A stretch of 64,000 bases of DNA from Streptomyces sp. CB00455 (GCF_001905445.1 NZ_LIVQ01000006.1:248001-312000), one strand, 5' to 3'; positions 8,506 to 17,242 are shown, counted from the stretch's first letter. A program made the numbers and translations. Notes: generated by a model from the sequence alone, not told the origin.

Positions 8506-8928
8506 ATGAGTACACGGCGCAAGCAAGCGGCCGCTCTGATGGCAGGTGTTGCGCTCCTCGGGATCGGCGGCATCACGCCAGCGAACGCGGGCGTCACCGC
8601 GGAAGGCCAGTTCGAGTCTCACATCTCGTGGTGGACGGCTCCGACGGAGTCCCGCCGCTGGTGGGATAACAACGACACCTCGGACTACACCGGCATCTAC
8701 TTCCAGGGATGCAAGTCGGATGACGACCGCTACGGCTACGACTACGCGTCACTGACTCTGTGGAAGGACATCTCCAGCGCCCCGGACCGCAGCAAGGGCA
8801 CTCGGAAAAACTACTGCGGGTGGGTTGACTACGGCGATCCGAACGACGCGGGTAACTACTACTTCGCGCTGACGGACGTCGGTAACGGCGACTACATCAA
8901 CATCGACTACGTCAAGGTCGCCTGGTAG
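8506..8928 (+). CDS. Small secreted protein, paralogue A (unknown function)
   Basis: A 140-residue protein with a Sec signal peptide (MSTRRK, hydrophobic core, cleavage likely after ANA near residue 28), giving a mature protein of about 112 residues that starts GVTAEGQFESHIS. The mature part is rich in Trp, Tyr, Asp and Asn, has two Cys (in FQGCKSD and NYCGW) that may form a disulfide, and ends IDYVKVAW. RBS AAGGAG lies 7 nt upstream. It is about 70% identical by eye to the next gene, so the pair arose by tandem duplication. I do not recognise the family; the position before an ABC transporter suggests an exported effector or bacteriocin-like protein, which is only inference. Confidence 0.85.
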   Translation: MSTRRKQAAALMAGVALLGIGGITPANAGVTAEGQFESHISWWTAPTESRRWWDNNDTSDYTGIYFQGCKSDDDRYGYDYASLTLWKDISSAPDRSKGTRKNYCGWVDYGDPNDAGNYYFALTDVGNGDYINIDYVKVAW

Positions 8929-8944
8929 TCGCAATCCGGATCAT

Positions 8945-8962
8945 GGGTCGGACTTCCGACCC
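8945..8962 (+). terminator. Hairpin between the two paralogous secreted-protein genes
   Basis: GGGTCGG and CCGACCC pair around a 4-nt loop, 16 nt after the stop of the first gene. It may be a terminator or attenuator that sets the ratio of the two products. Confidence 0.55.
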
Positions 8963-9014
8963 GCGAGGGTGCCGCCCGGCAGAGGCGGCGCCGGAAACAC
9001 GGAAGAGGGATCAA

Positions 9015-9434
9015 GTGAAGATCGGTTTGAAGTCGTGGTCCGGGACGATGGCCGGAGCCGCCCTGCTGAGTGCGGTGTCGGTGATTCCGGCGCACGCCGG
9101 CGTGACGGCGGAGGGTCAGTTCGAGTCGCACATCAGCGGGTGGCGCGCGGGTAACGAGTCCCGCCGCTGGTGGGACAACAACGACACCTCGGACTACACG
9201 GGTATCTACTTCTCGGGCTGTGAGGCGGACGGCGGTGGCGGCTTCAACTTCGCCGGGCTGCAGTTGTGGAAGGACGTCCCTGCCTCCCCAGACCGTTCCA
9301 AGGGGACCCGGACGAACTACTGCGGGTGGGTGGACTACGGCGACCCGAACGACGCGGGTAACTACTACTTCGCGCTGACGGACGTGTCTCACGGCACGAT
9401 AATCTCCGTCGATTACGTGAAGGTCGCCTGGTAG
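9015..9434 (+). CDS. Small secreted protein, paralogue B (unknown function)
   Basis: A 139-residue protein started at GTG 9015 with RBS GGAAGAGGG a few nt upstream; this start gives a clean signal peptide (MKIGLKSW, hydrophobic core, cleavage after AHA). The mature region matches paralogue A almost residue for residue (ESRRWWDNNDTSDYTGIYF, RSKGTR, NYCGWVDYGDPNDAGNYYF, ending VDYVKVAW) with the same two Cys. Differences cluster in the loop after the first Cys, where this copy has a GGGGF run, suggesting a variable surface. A strong terminator follows, so the ABC genes have their own promoter or depend on readthrough. Confidence 0.85.
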   Translation: MKIGLKSWSGTMAGAALLSAVSVIPAHAGVTAEGQFESHISGWRAGNESRRWWDNNDTSDYTGIYFSGCEADGGGGFNFAGLQLWKDVPASPDRSKGTRTNYCGWVDYGDPNDAGNYYFALTDVSHGTIISVDYVKVAW

Positions 9435-9457
9435 TACCGTTGTTGAACAAGTAATAC

Positions 9458-9490
9458 GAGGGTCCCGGTGGATTCAGCACCGGGACCCTC
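9458..9490 (+). terminator. Strong terminator hairpin
   Basis: A perfect 13-bp stem (GAGGGTCCCGGTG with CACCGGGACCCTC) around a 7-nt loop, 23 nt after the stop of paralogue B. This is a classical actinobacterial terminator without a long U tract. Confidence 0.8.
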
Positions 9491-9557
9491 TCCTGTCCAC
9501 TGTCCCACAACCAAAGCCATCCCACTGGCGGTGGGGTGGCGGATTGTGCGTTCCTCC

Positions 9558-10298
9558 ATGGCTCTGATTTTTGATCATGTTTCGTTTCGGTACGGGCGGA
9601 AGACACCCGTTTTCCATGACTTCAGTCTCCGGATTGACGCGCGGGCGACCGTCCTCCTCGGCCCGAACGGAGCCGGCAAGTCCACACTGATGGCCATCGC
9701 CGCCTCCCACCTGCCCCCCTCCTCCGGATCGGTCACCTTCAACGGAGGCACCGCAAAGGGCCGCCAACTGGCCTCCTATCGCAAAGGCGTGGCGTGGATC
9801 CCCCAGCAGATCACCCCCATGCCCGGGCTGACCGTGCGCGAACAGGTCGCCTACGCAGGATGGCTCAAGGGGATGCCGAAAGACTTGGCGTGGAAAGCGT
9901 CCGAGGACGCGCTGCGCCGCGTCGACCTCACCCGCCTCGCGGAGCGTAAGAGCCACCAGGTGTCCGGAGGGCAGCTCCGCCGCATGGGGATCGCCGGGGC
10001 ACTGACCCACCGCAGCGAGCTGATCTTGATGGACGAGCCGACCGCCGGCCTCGACCCCACACAGCGCCTGGTGTTCCGTGAGCTCCTCGCCGACCTCGCC
10101 GGCAGCGTGCAAGTGATCGTCTCCACCCACCAGACCGAAGACCTCGCCGACCTGTATACGCACGTGGCGGTCCTCGCCCACGGCAAGATCTGCTTCCAGG
10201 GCAGCCCCGCCGACTTCCACGCCCTGGCACCGTCCGCCACACGCGGACGCGAGCAGGCAGAAGCCGCCTACGTGATGCTCGTCGGACGGGAGATCTGA
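9558..10298 (+). CDS. ABC transporter ATP-binding protein
   Basis: A 246-residue ABC ATPase with all nucleotide-binding motifs: Walker A GPNGAGKST (about residues 37-45), Q-loop WIPQQ, signature SGGQLRRM, Walker B ELILMDEPT and the switch His in STHQTEDL. It belongs to the CcmA/daunorubicin-type ATPases that pair with membrane proteins lacking motifs. I chose the ATG at 9558; an upstream GTG is possible. It is followed 3 nt later by the first membrane gene, so the three ABC genes form an operon. The likely role is export of, or immunity to, the adjacent secreted proteins or their mature forms. Confidence 0.88.
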   Translation: MALIFDHVSFRYGRKTPVFHDFSLRIDARATVLLGPNGAGKSTLMAIAASHLPPSSGSVTFNGGTAKGRQLASYRKGVAWIPQQITPMPGLTVREQVAYAGWLKGMPKDLAWKASEDALRRVDLTRLAERKSHQVSGGQLRRMGIAGALTHRSELILMDEPTAGLDPTQRLVFRELLADLAGSVQVIVSTHQTEDLADLYTHVAVLAHGKICFQGSPADFHALAPSATRGREQAEAAYVMLVGREI

Positions 10299-10301
10299 CC
10301 G

Positions 10302-11561
10302 ATGCGTACCGCCACCCTCCTGCGGTCCTCCTCCGCCGGATTCATGCTCGTCTTCCTCGCCGGCTACGTCCTACTGCTCCTGTCGGAACCGATCACCACG
10401 GGCACCGTCCCCGGTTACGGGCCGTCCGCCCTCGGCAACGCCTCCTACACGATCCCCTTCGCCGCCGCCGCGTGCGCGGCGAGCGGAGCGTGGGAAAGCT
10501 CACGATTGCGCCGGGGCAATGTGTTCGGGCAGGCTCCTTCCCGCAGCCGGCTCGCCATCGCGCTACCGCTGCTGGTCCCGGTGTGGGCGATGGGCGTTGC
10601 CGGGATGCTCATAGCGGTCGGTGTCGCGGTCTCGGCCGCGGGAACACTTCCGCCGTTCTCCCACCTGGGCATGTTCGTGGTGTACGCACTGCTGATGGCG
10701 GCCGCCACGCTGGCCGGATACCTCCTGGGCGGCCGTCTTCCGCACCTTGCGGCCGCACCGTTGGCAATGGTCGCCGGGTTCTGCCTGACCGCGTTCCCCG
10801 GATCCTGGGACACCCCGTGGCCCCGCCACCTGGTCGCCGGCGCCTACGACAGCTGCTGCTCGGTCGGATCGGTCATCGACCCCGTGGCCGTGTGGGCGCC
10901 GCTCCTGTTCACAGGCGGGATCATCACCGCATGCCTCCTCGCGATCGCCCAGGCCGGCCGCTGGAAGCCTTTGGCCGCCCTGGTTGCCGCGTCTGTAGCC
11001 TCGGTGTTCCTGGTAGTGGACATGGGCTATGACCCGGTAGCCGACCGGAACCCCGACGCTCTGGTCTGCGACAACGCCGGCGTACCGGAAGTGTGCCTGT
11101 GGCCCGAGACCCCGGGACGCTCCCGGATCGTGGCGACCACCCGCACCTACAGCGGCCGCCTGAAGGACGCCGGGCTTCCCGTGCTCGCCTCCCTCACCCA
11201 AAACAGTGACCTCAGGCCCGGACAGGCCGGCTTCGGAGGCAAAGGCCGGGTCCGCGAGCAGGACATCGCTGCCAACCTCACCAACACACTTCTGCCCCCC
11301 ATCCCCGAGTGCGCCCGAACCAGCCACAAGTACCCGGCGTTCCCCGCCCGGGGACCGCTCACCGCATGGTTGACCGCCATAACCACCGAAGCTCCCCCTG
11401 CGGCGGTCCAGGGTCGCGTCTCACCCGACGACGCGAAACTCGCCCAGAAGGTTCTCACGCTGCCCTCCGACCGTCAGCACGCCTGGTACGAAACAAACCG
11501 GGCCGCGCTCACAGGCTGCGACCAGAAGCCGAGCCTGAACCCTGAAGGAGCAGGTCGGTGA
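10302..11561 (+). CDS. ABC transporter membrane protein with extracytoplasmic domain
   Basis: A 419-residue protein whose N-terminal 250 residues carry about six hydrophobic helices (near 12-30, 48-62, 84-110, 120-140, 150-165, 200-245), followed by a soluble region of about 170 residues (from DMGYDPVADRN) with Cys pairs (LVCDNAGVPEVCLWP) typical of an extracytoplasmic domain. Gene order behind the ATPase (3-nt gap) and the 4-nt overlap with the next gene show it is the permease of the system. I do not recognise a named family with certainty. Confidence 0.7.
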   Translation: MRTATLLRSSSAGFMLVFLAGYVLLLLSEPITTGTVPGYGPSALGNASYTIPFAAAACAASGAWESSRLRRGNVFGQAPSRSRLAIALPLLVPVWAMGVAGMLIAVGVAVSAAGTLPPFSHLGMFVVYALLMAAATLAGYLLGGRLPHLAAAPLAMVAGFCLTAFPGSWDTPWPRHLVAGAYDSCCSVGSVIDPVAVWAPLLFTGGIITACLLAIAQAGRWKPLAALVAASVASVFLVVDMGYDPVADRNPDALVCDNAGVPEVCLWPETPGRSRIVATTRTYSGRLKDAGLPVLASLTQNSDLRPGQAGFGGKGRVREQDIAANLTNTLLPPIPECARTSHKYPAFPARGPLTAWLTAITTEAPPAAVQGRVSPDDAKLAQKVLTLPSDRQHAWYETNRAALTGCDQKPSLNPEGAGR

Positions 11562-12148
11562 ACTGGTGGGCCGCATCTCGCAACGTCCTCACCCTCGCCG
11601 CCGTCACCGTAGTGACGGCCGGCGCAGGCCTGGCATTCGGACAAAGCCGCATCCCCGTACCCGCGATGGTCGGCGGGGCCGGACAGTTCCTTCTCGCCGC
11701 GCTGATCACCGTCATCCCCGCCGTGACATGGCTCGCCTTCACCGGCCGCGCCCGCGATGCCACTGAAACGGTCGCTGTGCGGGCCGTCCACCGCTTCGAT
11801 ACCGCCCTCGCCGCCGCCTGCGCGACCCTCGCCCTGAGCATGGCCGTTCTCGGACACTTCGCGGGCGCCGACGCCGTGGCCCTGGCGATCGGCCGGAACA
11901 CTGCTTTTTACCTAGGCCTGGCGCTCATCCTGAACCCCCTCACCGGCGCCCGGATCGCAGCCCCCGTCGTCACCGCCATACCCCTGGTCCTCGCCGTCGG
12001 AGGATGGAAGAGCGGCGGCCGCGGAGCGCAGCCATGGGCCGTCGTCCTGCACCCCGCACTCAGCATGCCCGCTCTCCTGGCGGGCGTCGCGGTCCTGGTT
12101 GCCGGGGCGACGTTCAGCAGCCTCAGGCCGCCACGCGGCGCCCTCTAA
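11558..12148 (+). CDS. Second integral membrane subunit of the ABC system
   Basis: A 196-residue protein with about six predicted membrane helices. It starts at GTG 11558, overlapping the stop of the preceding gene by 4 nt (GTGA), so translation is coupled. The size, hydrophobicity and position indicate the partner permease subunit; no motif allows a closer call. A strong terminator follows, closing the operon. Confidence 0.7.
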   Translation: MNWWAASRNVLTLAAVTVVTAGAGLAFGQSRIPVPAMVGGAGQFLLAALITVIPAVTWLAFTGRARDATETVAVRAVHRFDTALAAACATLALSMAVLGHFAGADAVALAIGRNTAFYLGLALILNPLTGARIAAPVVTAIPLVLAVGGWKSGGRGAQPWAVVLHPALSMPALLAGVAVLVAGATFSSLRPPRGAL

Positions 12149-12185
12149 CAGACCGACCTCCACTGACCACACAACCAACAAGACG

Positions 12186-12212
12186 GGCCGCCCCACTCAA
12201 CCTGGGGCGGCC
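12186..12212 (+). terminator. Terminator closing the ABC operon
   Basis: GGCCGCCCCA and TGGGGCGGCC form a perfect 10-bp stem with a 7-nt loop, 37 nt after the last ABC gene. It also lies just beyond the 3-prime end of the converging amidohydrolase gene. Confidence 0.8.
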
Positions 12213-12278
12213 TGTCCGCACTCTACGGACCTCGCAGGCGGTCGGCGATCGGGACATCAACGTGCCTCACTTTTCACC

Positions 12279-13565
12279 TCACGTGATGCCGCCCGCCCGG
12301 CTCCCACCCTCCGACCCCGACCCCGATCCGCCCCCCGACCCCGACCCCGACCCCGCCCACAGCCCCGTCCCCGTCAGCTCCAGCAAGGCGATCGCGTTGG
12401 CGCGGACTATGCGGTCCACCGTGTCCGGGGGGAGGTGGCCCATCTGGGCTTCGCCGACCTCGCGGGATTTGGGCCAGGTCGAGTCCGAGTGGGGGTAGTC
12501 CGTTTCGTAGAGGACGTTGCCCGCGCCGATCGCGTCCAGGTTCCTCAGGCCGAAGGCGTCGTCGAAGAAGCAGCCGAAGACGTGCTCCGCGAAGAGTTCC
12601 GACGGCGGGCGGTGGACCTTGTCCGCCACGCCGCCCCAACCGCGGTTCTCCTCCCAGACCACGTCGGCGCGCTCCAGGATGTACGGGATCCAGCCGATCT
12701 GGCCTTCCGCGTACATGATTTTCAGGGCGGGGAAGCGCTCGAACTTGCCGCTCATGAGCCAGTCGACCATCGAGAAGCAGCAGTTGGCGAAGGTGATGGT
12801 GGAGCCGACCGCCGGCGGGGCGTCCGCCGAGGTGGACGGCATGCGGGACGAGGAGCCGATGTGCATGGCGATGACCGTGCCGGTCTCGTCGCACGCCTGG
12901 AGGAAGGGGTCCCACGCGTCGGTGTGGATGGACGGCAGGCCCAGGTGCGGGGGTATCTCCGAGAAGGCGACGGCGCGGACGCCGCGCGCCGCGTTGCGCC
13001 GGACCTCGGCTGCGGCCAGCTGGGCGTCCCACAGCGGTATGAGGGTCAGGGGGATCAGCCGGCCGCGGGCGTCCGGGCCGCACCACTCCTCCACCATCCA
13101 GTCGTTGTAGGCCCGTACGCACAGCAGCCCCAGCTCGCGGTCCGTCGCCTCGGTGAAGGTCTGGCCGCAGAAGCGCGGGAAGGTGGGGAAGCAGAGGGCG
13201 GACTGGACGTGGTTGACGTCCATGTCCGCGAGCCGCTCGGGAACCGAGAAGGACCCCGGGCGCATCTGCTCGTAGGTGATGACTTCCAGTTTGATCTCGT
13301 CGCGGTCGTACCCGACAGCCGTGTCGAGCCGGGTGAGCGGCCGGTGCAGGTCCTCGTACACCCACCAGTCCCCGATCGGGCCGTCGTCGCCCTTGGCCCC
13401 CATGACGGGGGCGAACTTGCCGCCGAGGAAGGTCATTTCCTTCAAGGGGGCGCGGACGACCCGGGGGCCGGTGTCCTTGTACTTGGACGGGAGCCGGTCC
13501 CGCCAGACGTGAGGGGGCTCCACCGTGTGGTCGTCAACCGAGATGATCTTCGGGAAGGTCTCCAT
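12279..13565 (-). CDS. Amidohydrolase-2 family protein (ACMSD-like TIM barrel)
   Basis: A 428-residue member of the amidohydrolase-2 family (PF04909 type, which includes ACMSD-like decarboxylases and hydrolases). Visible signatures are IISVDDHTVEPPHVW near the N-terminus, AYNDWMVEEW, IAMHIGSSS and the metal-site region ETDYPHSDSTWP. The start at 13563-13565 (METFP) is preferred over an ATG inside the operator at 13593-13595, because the operator should lie upstream of the transcript. The last about 25 residues are a Gly/Ser tail encoded by a CCCGAC repeat. A close paralogue lies at 58137-59333. In actinobacterial acyl-CoA and steroid-like clusters these proteins are common, but their reaction is unknown. 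Confidence 0.85.
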   Translation of the reverse strand: METFPKIISVDDHTVEPPHVWRDRLPSKYKDTGPRVVRAPLKEMTFLGGKFAPVMGAKGDDGPIGDWWVYEDLHRPLTRLDTAVGYDRDEIKLEVITYEQMRPGSFSVPERLADMDVNHVQSALCFPTFPRFCGQTFTEATDRELGLLCVRAYNDWMVEEWCGPDARGRLIPLTLIPLWDAQLAAAEVRRNAARGVRAVAFSEIPPHLGLPSIHTDAWDPFLQACDETGTVIAMHIGSSSRMPSTSADAPPAVGSTITFANCCFSMVDWLMSGKFERFPALKIMYAEGQIGWIPYILERADVVWEENRGWGGVADKVHRPPSELFAEHVFGCFFDDAFGLRNLDAIGAGNVLYETDYPHSDSTWPKSREVGEAQMGHLPPDTVDRIVRANAIALLELTGTGLWAGSGSGSGGGSGSGSEGGSRAGGIT

Positions 13566-13586
13566 GGCCCTTACGGTAGCGCTGAT

Positions 13587-13601
13587 CTGACGCATCGTCA
13601 G
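13587..13601. promoter_or_regulatory. Regulon palindrome, site 2 (perfect)
   Basis: CTGACGCATCGTCAG, 22 bp upstream of the amidohydrolase start and 97 bp upstream of the divergent afsR start. A repressor bound here would most directly cover the amidohydrolase promoter, but the site is shared with the afsR upstream region. Confidence 0.85.
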
Positions 13602-13697
13602 CTAGTTGCGGATCGATCGGTCCGTGACAGGCTGACGTGTACGCGCAAGACAGGGCAGACTGACCACGACACCGACGGAAGGCAGGGGGGACGACAG

Positions 13698-16600
13698 ATG
13701 GACGGCGTACCGGCCATCCCGCACCCGCGAAACCACCCCGAGGCATCCCGGAGCCACTCCGAGCGCGCGAGCGCGTCCGCTCCCGCGCCGGCCGCCTCCG
13801 GCGGGTCCCGTTTCGCCGTCCTCGGACCCATCCGCGCCTGGCGCGGCGCCGACGCGCTGCCCTCCGGCACCCCCCAGCAGCGCGCCCTGCTCGCCACGCT
13901 CCTGCTGCGCGACGGCCGCACCGCCACCGCGCCCGAACTCATCGACGCCATCTGGGGCGAGGACCCGCCGCAGCAGGCGCTGGCCACCATCCGCACCTAC
14001 GCCTCCCGCCTGCGCAAGGTCCTCGACGCCGGGATGCTCGTCACCGAGTCCGGCGGTTACGCCATCCGCCTGCGCAGCGCCGCCACCCTCGACCTCGGGG
14101 TCGCCCGCAGCCTCGCCGCCGACGCCGAGGCCGCCCGGGCAGCCGGCGACCGCGCCCTCGCCCGTACGCTGCTGGCCCGCGCCCTGGACCTGTGGGACGG
14201 CGAGTCCCTCGCCGGAGTCCCCGGACCCGCCGCCGCCACCGAGCGCACCCGGCTCGACGAGTGGCGCCTGCAGCTGCTGGAGACCCGCCTCGACCTCGAC
14301 CTGGAGGTCGGCCACCACGCCGAGGCCGTCTCCGAACTCACGGCCCTCACCGCCGCCCACCCCCTGCGCGAGCGCCTGCGCGAGCTGCTGATGCTCGCCC
14401 TCTACCGCAGCGGCCGGCAGGCAGAGGCGCTCGCCGTCTACGCCGACACCCGCCGGCTCCTGGCCGACGAGCTCGGCGTCGATCCGCGCCCCGAGCTCTC
14501 CGCCCTCCAGCAGCGCATCCTCAACGCCGACGCGGACCTGGCCCGCGCCGAGGACCCGGCGCCGGCAGCCGCCGCCGTCCACGTGCGCCCCGCACAACTC
14601 CCCGCTACCGTGCCCGACTTCACGGGACGCGCCGGCTTCGTCGACGAGCTCGGCGCCATCCTCTCCGGCGGCGCCGAGGGCCAGGTCATGGCCGTCTCCG
14701 CGCTGGCCGGCATCGGCGGCGTCGGCAAGACCACCCTCGCCGTGCACGTCGCGCACGCAGCCCGTCCCTACTTCCCCGACGGCCAGCTCTACGTCGACCT
14801 CCAGGGCACCGGCGCCGGCTCCGCCGAACCCGAGGCCGTCCTCGGCTCCTTCCTGCGCGCCCTCGGCACCCCCGACAGCGCCATCCCGGACTCCCCCGCC
14901 GACCGCGCCGCGCTCTACCGTTCCACCTTGGACGGCCGCCGCGTCCTGGTCCTGCTCGACAACGCCCGCGACGCCGCCCAGGTGCGCCCGCTGCTGCCGG
15001 GCACCGCCGGCTGCGCCGCCCTGGTCACCAGCCGCGTCCGCATGGCGGGTCTGGCCGGCGCCCATCTCGTCGACCTCGACGTGATGAGCCCCGAGGAGGC
15101 CCTCCAGCTCTTCACCCGGATCGTCGGGGCCGAGCGGGTCGGAGCCGAACGCCAGGCCGCACTCGACGTGGTCGGCGCCTGCGGCTTCCTGCCGCTCGCC
15201 ATCCGCATCGCCGCCTCCCGCCTCGCCGCGCGCCGCACCTGGACCGTCTCCGTCCTCGCCGCGAAGCTCGCCGACGAGCGCCGCCGCCTGGACGAGCTCC
15301 AGGCCGGCGACCTCGCCGTCAAGGCCACCTTCGAGCTCGGCTACGGGCAGCTGGAGCCTGCCCAGCAGCGCGCCTTCCGCCTGCTGGGCCTCGCCGACGG
15401 CCCCGACATCTCGCTGGCCGCGGCGGCCGCCGTGCTCGACCTAGCCGAGCACGACACGGAGGACCTCCTGGAGGCCCTGGTCGACTGCTCCCTCCTCGAA
15501 TCCGCCGCCCCCGGCCGCTACCGCTTCCACGACCTCGTACGCCTCTACGCGCGTGCGTGCGCGGAGCGCGACGAGCAGCCGCCGAGCCGGCGCGGCGCGG
15601 CCCTGGACCGGCTGCTGGACTTCTACCTGGCCACCGCCTCCGGGGTCTACGCCCTGGAGCGCCCCGGCGACCGGCTCCCCGCGCACCTGTCCGACACCCA
15701 CTACCCGGGGCTGGCCTTCGCCGATCCGCGGGCCGCCCTGGACTGGCTGTACGCGGAGGCCGACCCCTTGCTGGCCTGCGTCCGGCAGGCAGCCGCCCGC
15801 ACCGACGACAGCACGGGCACCGGCCCCGACGACAGCACGGGCACCGGCGACAGCATCGGCGAAGGCACCGGCGGGACGAACGTCCTGCGCCGGGCGGTCG
15901 ACCTGCTGTGGGCGGCGAAGGACCTCGCCGAGTCGGGGGCCAACTCCAAGCAGTACGAGTCGGCCGCGATGGCACTGCGCGACGCGGCCCGGGCCGCCGA
16001 GGACCCCCGCGCCGAGGGCCGGGCGCGCACCACCCTGACCATGGTCCACCTCTTCACGGGCCGCTTCACGGAAGCCGACGACGAGGCCCGCCAGGCCATG
16101 GCGCTCGCCCGCGCGGCCGCCGACCCGCTGCCCAGCTGCTGGGCCCCCAACGACCGCGGCATCATCGCCCTCTACCAGGGGCGCCACACGGACGGCGAGC
16201 GCTACCTGCTGGAGGCGATCGACAACTTCCGCGCCGACGGCAACAACGTCGGCGAGGCCAGCGCGCTGTGCAACCTCTCCCGCATCCACGTGGAGCTGGG
16301 CCGCCTCACCAGCGCCATCGACCTCGCCCAGCAGGGCATCGCCATCTACGACCGGATGGGGCTGACCCTGCGCCTGGCCAACGGCCGCTACGCGCTGGGC
16401 ATCGCCCTCACCCAGGCGGGCCGGCTCGGCGAGGCGCTGTCGCAGCTCGCCGAGGCGCTGTCGCTGTTCCACGACAACCGCCAGCGCCTGTGGGAGGGCG
16501 TGACCCACTTCCGGCTCGCCGAGGCCCATCTGGCGGCGCGCCGTCCCACGCTGGCCGCCTCGCACGCCGAGCAGGCCATCGCGCTGCGCGGCATCGGCGG

Positions 16601-16772
16601 CGAGTGGCGCCGGGCGACGGTGCTGACCGTGCTGGGGAAGGCGCTGCGGCGGCTGGGCCAGACGGACCGGGCGCGGGCGTGCTGGCGGGACGCGGAGACG
16701 GTGTTCGCGCAGCTGGGATCGTCGGAACTGGCCGAGGTCCGGGCCCTGCTGGCCACGGAAATCGCCGCCTGA
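13698..16772 (+). CDS. afsR: AfsR-type SARP global regulator with NB-ARC and TPR domains
   Basis: A 1024-residue regulator. Order of domains: OmpR-like winged helix (about 37-107, FAVLGPIRAW...), bacterial transcriptional activation domain (about 120-275), NB-ARC ATPase (P-loop GIGGVGKTT near 338-346; LLDN Walker B near 412), and C-terminal TPRs (about 740-1000). S. coelicolor AfsR, of similar length, has this architecture; it is phosphorylated by AfsK and activates afsS. The start at 13698 has RBS AGGGGGG about 9 nt upstream. The small afsS gene directly downstream and an AfsR/PhoP-like box before it make the call firm. A TDDSTGTG direct repeat in the linker (about residue 703-725) is an indel hot spot. 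Confidence 0.92.
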   Translation: MDGVPAIPHPRNHPEASRSHSERASASAPAPAASGGSRFAVLGPIRAWRGADALPSGTPQQRALLATLLLRDGRTATAPELIDAIWGEDPPQQALATIRTYASRLRKVLDAGMLVTESGGYAIRLRSAATLDLGVARSLAADAEAARAAGDRALARTLLARALDLWDGESLAGVPGPAAATERTRLDEWRLQLLETRLDLDLEVGHHAEAVSELTALTAAHPLRERLRELLMLALYRSGRQAEALAVYADTRRLLADELGVDPRPELSALQQRILNADADLARAEDPAPAAAAVHVRPAQLPATVPDFTGRAGFVDELGAILSGGAEGQVMAVSALAGIGGVGKTTLAVHVAHAARPYFPDGQLYVDLQGTGAGSAEPEAVLGSFLRALGTPDSAIPDSPADRAALYRSTLDGRRVLVLLDNARDAAQVRPLLPGTAGCAALVTSRVRMAGLAGAHLVDLDVMSPEEALQLFTRIVGAERVGAERQAALDVVGACGFLPLAIRIAASRLAARRTWTVSVLAAKLADERRRLDELQAGDLAVKATFELGYGQLEPAQQRAFRLLGLADGPDISLAAAAAVLDLAEHDTEDLLEALVDCSLLESAAPGRYRFHDLVRLYARACAERDEQPPSRRGAALDRLLDFYLATASGVYALERPGDRLPAHLSDTHYPGLAFADPRAALDWLYAEADPLLACVRQAAARTDDSTGTGPDDSTGTGDSIGEGTGGTNVLRRAVDLLWAAKDLAESGANSKQYESAAMALRDAARAAEDPRAEGRARTTLTMVHLFTGRFTEADDEARQAMALARAAADPLPSCWAPNDRGIIALYQGRHTDGERYLLEAIDNFRADGNNVGEASALCNLSRIHVELGRLTSAIDLAQQGIAIYDRMGLTLRLANGRYALGIALTQAGRLGEALSQLAEALSLFHDNRQRLWEGVTHFRLAEAHLAARRPTLAASHAEQAIALRGIGGEWRRATVLTVLGKALRRLGQTDRARACWRDAETVFAQLGSSELAEVRALLATEIAA

Positions 16773-16801
16773 GCCCCGGCCGGGTGCGCGATGAACGAGG
16801 C

Positions 16802-16823
16802 GTTCATCGTTCGTTTATCGTCT
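16802..16823 (+). promoter_or_regulatory. AfsR/PhoP-type direct-repeat box in the afsS promoter
   Basis: Two adjacent 11-bp repeats, GTTCATCGTTC and GTTTATCGTCT, precede a weak -10-like CATAAG (16832-16837). In S. coelicolor the afsS promoter has overlapping AfsR and PhoP sites of this GTTCATC/GTTCACC direct-repeat form. The match here is by eye. Confidence 0.65.
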
Positions 16824-16947
16824 CGCGGCACCATAAGGACATCGACCCGGTGCGCCGGGGGGGCATCCGGGTCGGTTGGAGGACTACCCGTTCGGCGGTC
16901 CGCGGGGGAATCGCCGAACGGGCCCTACCCATCCATCAGGAGAACCG

Positions 16948-17136
16948 ATGACGACGAACGAGAACACCCTGCCGACCGACAGCCCGCTCGGGCCGCTCGA
17001 CAACCACGCTTCGGGGGTCGAGATCGAGACGCTGGACAACCACGCGTCGGGCATCGGGATCAAGCCGCTGGACACCAACGCGGCGGACGAGGAGATCCAG
17101 ACGCTGGACAACCACGCGTCCGGCCCGCGTCCGTAG
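16948..17136 (+). CDS. afsS: AfsS (AfsR2) small activator with 12-residue repeats
   Basis: A 62-residue acidic peptide gene right after afsR, with RBS CAGGAG 6 nt before the ATG. The protein is built of a 12-residue repeat: PLDNHASGVEIE, TLDNHASGIGIK, PLDTNAADEEIQ and a final TLDNHASG. S. coelicolor AfsS (about 63 residues, repeat-containing, downstream of afsR) raises antibiotic production when overexpressed; its molecular mechanism is not settled. Size, repeats, position and the upstream AfsR-like box all agree. The third repeat has diverged (LDTNAAD), losing the conserved His. Confidence 0.9.
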   Translation: MTTNENTLPTDSPLGPLDNHASGVEIETLDNHASGIGIKPLDTNAADEEIQTLDNHASGPRP

Positions 17137-17153
17137 CAGCGGGCGCAGTACAC

Positions 17154-17242
17154 GAACGTACGGGGGAAACGTACGGGGGAACGTACGGGGGAACGTACGG
17201 GGGAACGTACGGGGGAACGTACGGGGGAACGTACGGGGGAAC
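17154..17242 (+). repeat. 12-bp tandem repeat array downstream of afsS
   Basis: About seven copies of ACGTACGGGGGA in direct tandem, starting 18 nt after the afsS stop and ending at the terminator stem. Each unit contains the palindrome CGTACG. It lies in the 3-prime untranslated region of the afsS transcript. Confidence 0.9.

Noticed and set aside
8506..9434. The secreted pair as lactococcin 972-family bacteriocins
   Set aside because: The genomic layout is similar, but the mature sequences lack the family pattern and are longer; kept as an unknown family.
12099..13697. A 533-codon N-terminal extension of afsR
   Set aside because: It runs antisense through the conserved amidohydrolase gene; a good ribosome site and the known start of AfsR-like proteins support ATG 13698.
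17154..17242. Tandem 12-bp repeats as a possible CRISPR array
   Set aside because: Units are directly adjacent without spacers and no cas genes are near; it is a simple tandem repeat.
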